Below are positions 62,850-64,000 of a DNA stretch of 64,000 bases, one piece after another; position 1 is the stretch's first letter; each line of letters opens with the position of its first letter. The translations under genes were made by a program, and so were the position numbers. The stretch is from positions 310,001 to 374,000 of the forward strand of contig NZ_SMZJ02000002.1 of assembly GCF_004358095.2 (NCBI RefSeq). The letters run 5' to 3'. This DNA is from Seonamhaeicola sediminis. Lineage in GTDB: Bacteria; Bacteroidota; Bacteroidia; Flavobacteriales; Flavobacteriaceae. The notes beneath the pieces were generated by a model. The model saw only the letters and a list, made by a program, of their open reading frames with translations. It did not search any database and was not told the DNA's origin.

Positions 62850-64000
62850 AAATCCATTCTAAACAATAAATTTGGGGTTAACCCAATTGATGATTTATTA
62901 ACTTCTCTTAGTGCATCTTCATTATTACTGCCTTGCCTTATTTCATAAGTCCTGCTCAATAAATTACTTCTATTATAAATATTTAAAATGGAAAAACCTA
63001 TCTTACCCTTCCTGTTATTCTTATTTGAGACATTAAAGGTGTAAGTAGTTGATATATCAAGCCTATGATAATCAGGTAAACGTGTTCCATTTACTTTATC
63101 ATATTCAATTTGAGAACCATCTGGAGTATCTACAACACCAATTGCTTTAGTATATGGAATTCCTGTTCTTATATTCCATCCTAATGAAATATTAAAATGG
63201 TTCCACTCATAGGTATGAGACCAATTAAGTTGATGTGTTATGTCTGAGTTTCCTGAAAACTCCTTTCCACTATTTATGTAGTCAAAAGAGAAGTCGTTGT
63301 TTACATAAGAATAACTCAACCAAGTCCTATAATTTTGTATTTTTTTCTTAATTAGGAGATCGATACCAAAGACTTCACTTTCTCCTTTTGAAAAGAAATT
63401 ATCTGCAATTTCAAAACCCAAAGTATAAGATGTTAACCCATTAATTTTTTTGTAATAGGCTTCAATATCAATATTCCATCCTTTTTTTCCAAATATAAAT
63501 CCAGATGTAAATTGGGCACTTTTTAAAATAGGAATTTCACCATCTTCTGATAAAACCCATATTTGATCCTCCAATCCAAACTCCTGAGTATTAAACTCAA
63601 CCACTTGACTCACTGCCTGATGTAGCGTCTCACCAGAAAGCTTATATTTTAATGAAGGAGAAAGACGTGTTTCAAACTGTACTCTAGGCTCAACAAAAAT
63701 TTGATCTAAAACTGAAAAATAATTGGTTCTCAACCCAGCATTTAAAAGCCATTTATTAGATTTTTTATATTGATAATCAAAATAAAGCGCATGGGTGTTA
63801 TTTGTATTCTCATTAGATTCATTAAAATCTTCTTCGGGGCTTTCACTGTCTGAAAAACTTAGACCATAGTTAACTTTATTTGAAGAAAACTCATACCCAA
63901 CACCTACGGTAGTTGGTTCATTTAATTTTAAGTTGGCATTGAACAAAAACCCTAAATCGTCAATGGTATTTAACTTTCTTAATTCATCACTAAATTCATC
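62846..64000 (-). CDS. TonB-dependent receptor, C-terminal part
   Basis: The last 384 or so residues of an outer-membrane beta-barrel receptor, open to the right window edge. Alternating amphipathic strands with aromatic girdles dominate (ALYFDYQYKKSNKWLLNAGLRTNYFSV). The protein ends NLLFRMDF, with the terminal phenylalanine used for Bam-mediated insertion. TonB-dependent receptors take up siderophores, glycans or vitamins; the plug domain that would indicate the type lies outside the window. It converges with the kinase-like gene, overlapping its restored end by 4 bp. Confidence 0.88.
   Translation of the reverse strand, partial: DEFSDELRKLNTIDDLGFLFNANLKLNEPTTVGVGYEFSSNKVNYGLSFSDSESPEEDFNESNENTNNTHALYFDYQYKKSNKWLLNAGLRTNYFSVLDQIFVEPRVQFETRLSPSLKYKLSGETLHQAVSQVVEFNTQEFGLEDQIWVLSEDGEIPILKSAQFTSGFIFGKKGWNIDIEAYYKKINGLTSYTLGFEIADNFFSKGESEVFGIDLLIKKKIQNYRTWLSYSYVNNDFSFDYINSGKEFSGNSDITHQLNWSHTYEWNHFNISLGWNIRTGIPYTKAIGVVDTPDGSQIEYDKVNGTRLPDYHRLDISTTYTFNVSNKNNRKGKIGFSILNIYNRSNLLSRTYEIRQGSNNEDALREVNKSSIGLTPNLLFRMDF

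Noticed and set aside
1-64000. CRISPR arrays, tRNA, rRNA, toxin-antitoxin, phage or restriction systems
   Set aside because: Reading both strands showed no regularly spaced repeats, RNA-gene sequences or matching protein families.

Overview
The window is a low-GC stretch of a Bacteroidota chromosome, almost certainly from a marine-type member of the Flavobacteriaceae. The evidence is a type IX secretion lipoprotein (SprE/PorW), a protein with a type A sorting domain, a SusC/TonB-type receptor, a split ATP synthase operon without beta and epsilon genes, many flavobacterial families of unknown function (DUF4254, DUF4837, DUF5687, DUF6341, DUF6427 and DUF6909 types), and promoter-like TAnnTTTG boxes in front of many operon heads. 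No rRNA, tRNA, CRISPR array, transposase or phage gene was seen.

Layout. 1-4.0 kb (minus strand): a TPR protein cut by the window edge, a sugar nucleotidyltransferase, dUTPase and a polysaccharide flippase. 4.1-12.8 kb (minus): sprE, bactofilin, atpZ, a small membrane protein and atpB-E-F-H-A-G, closed by a clear terminator. 12.9-15.5 kb: an ABC exporter pair and a small secreted protein. 15.6-21.6 kb: housekeeping genes on both strands (PaaE-like reductase, family 9 glycosyltransferase with DUF4254, upp, purD).

21.7-52.7 kb is a very large surface-polysaccharide locus. A short plus-strand arm (CapK-like adenylate enzyme, wecB, glycosyltransferase) meets a long minus-strand arm. The long arm begins with a DUF6909 protein and continues with a Wzz-like chain-length protein, rfbBACD (dTDP-rhamnose), a WbpO/TviB-type dehydrogenase and WbpP-type epimerase (UDP-GalNAcA), a ligase/polymerase, a Wzx flippase, a Wzy polymerase and glycosyltransferases. 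It then has a deacetylase with a formyltransferase, a Pgl-like cassette for UDP-diacetylbacillosamine (pglC, D, E and F types), UDP-glucose dehydrogenase, UDP-xylose synthase and a second initiating sugar transferase. Wza and Wzc are absent, so a lipid-linked, Wzy-dependent O-antigen-like polymer is more likely than an exported capsule.

52.8-64 kb is a housekeeping and envelope block: GH3-like enzyme, M23 peptidase, tatA, DUF4837 lipoprotein, LysM lytic transglycosylase, pgk, a secreted type IX cargo protein, holB, a frameshifted diacylglycerol-kinase-like gene and the C-terminal part of a TonB-dependent receptor.

The clearest anomalies are the one-base frameshift in the kinase gene, a perfect 48-bp palindrome after the type IX cargo gene, a 45-nt near-perfect palindrome after a possible 35-residue gene, a stable hairpin between atpE and atpF, a dispersed MITE/REP-like repeat family, and a nucleosidase-like motif in the DUF6909 protein. 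I did not find a system that I can confidently call new. Assignments rest on reading motifs by eye; no database search was run.
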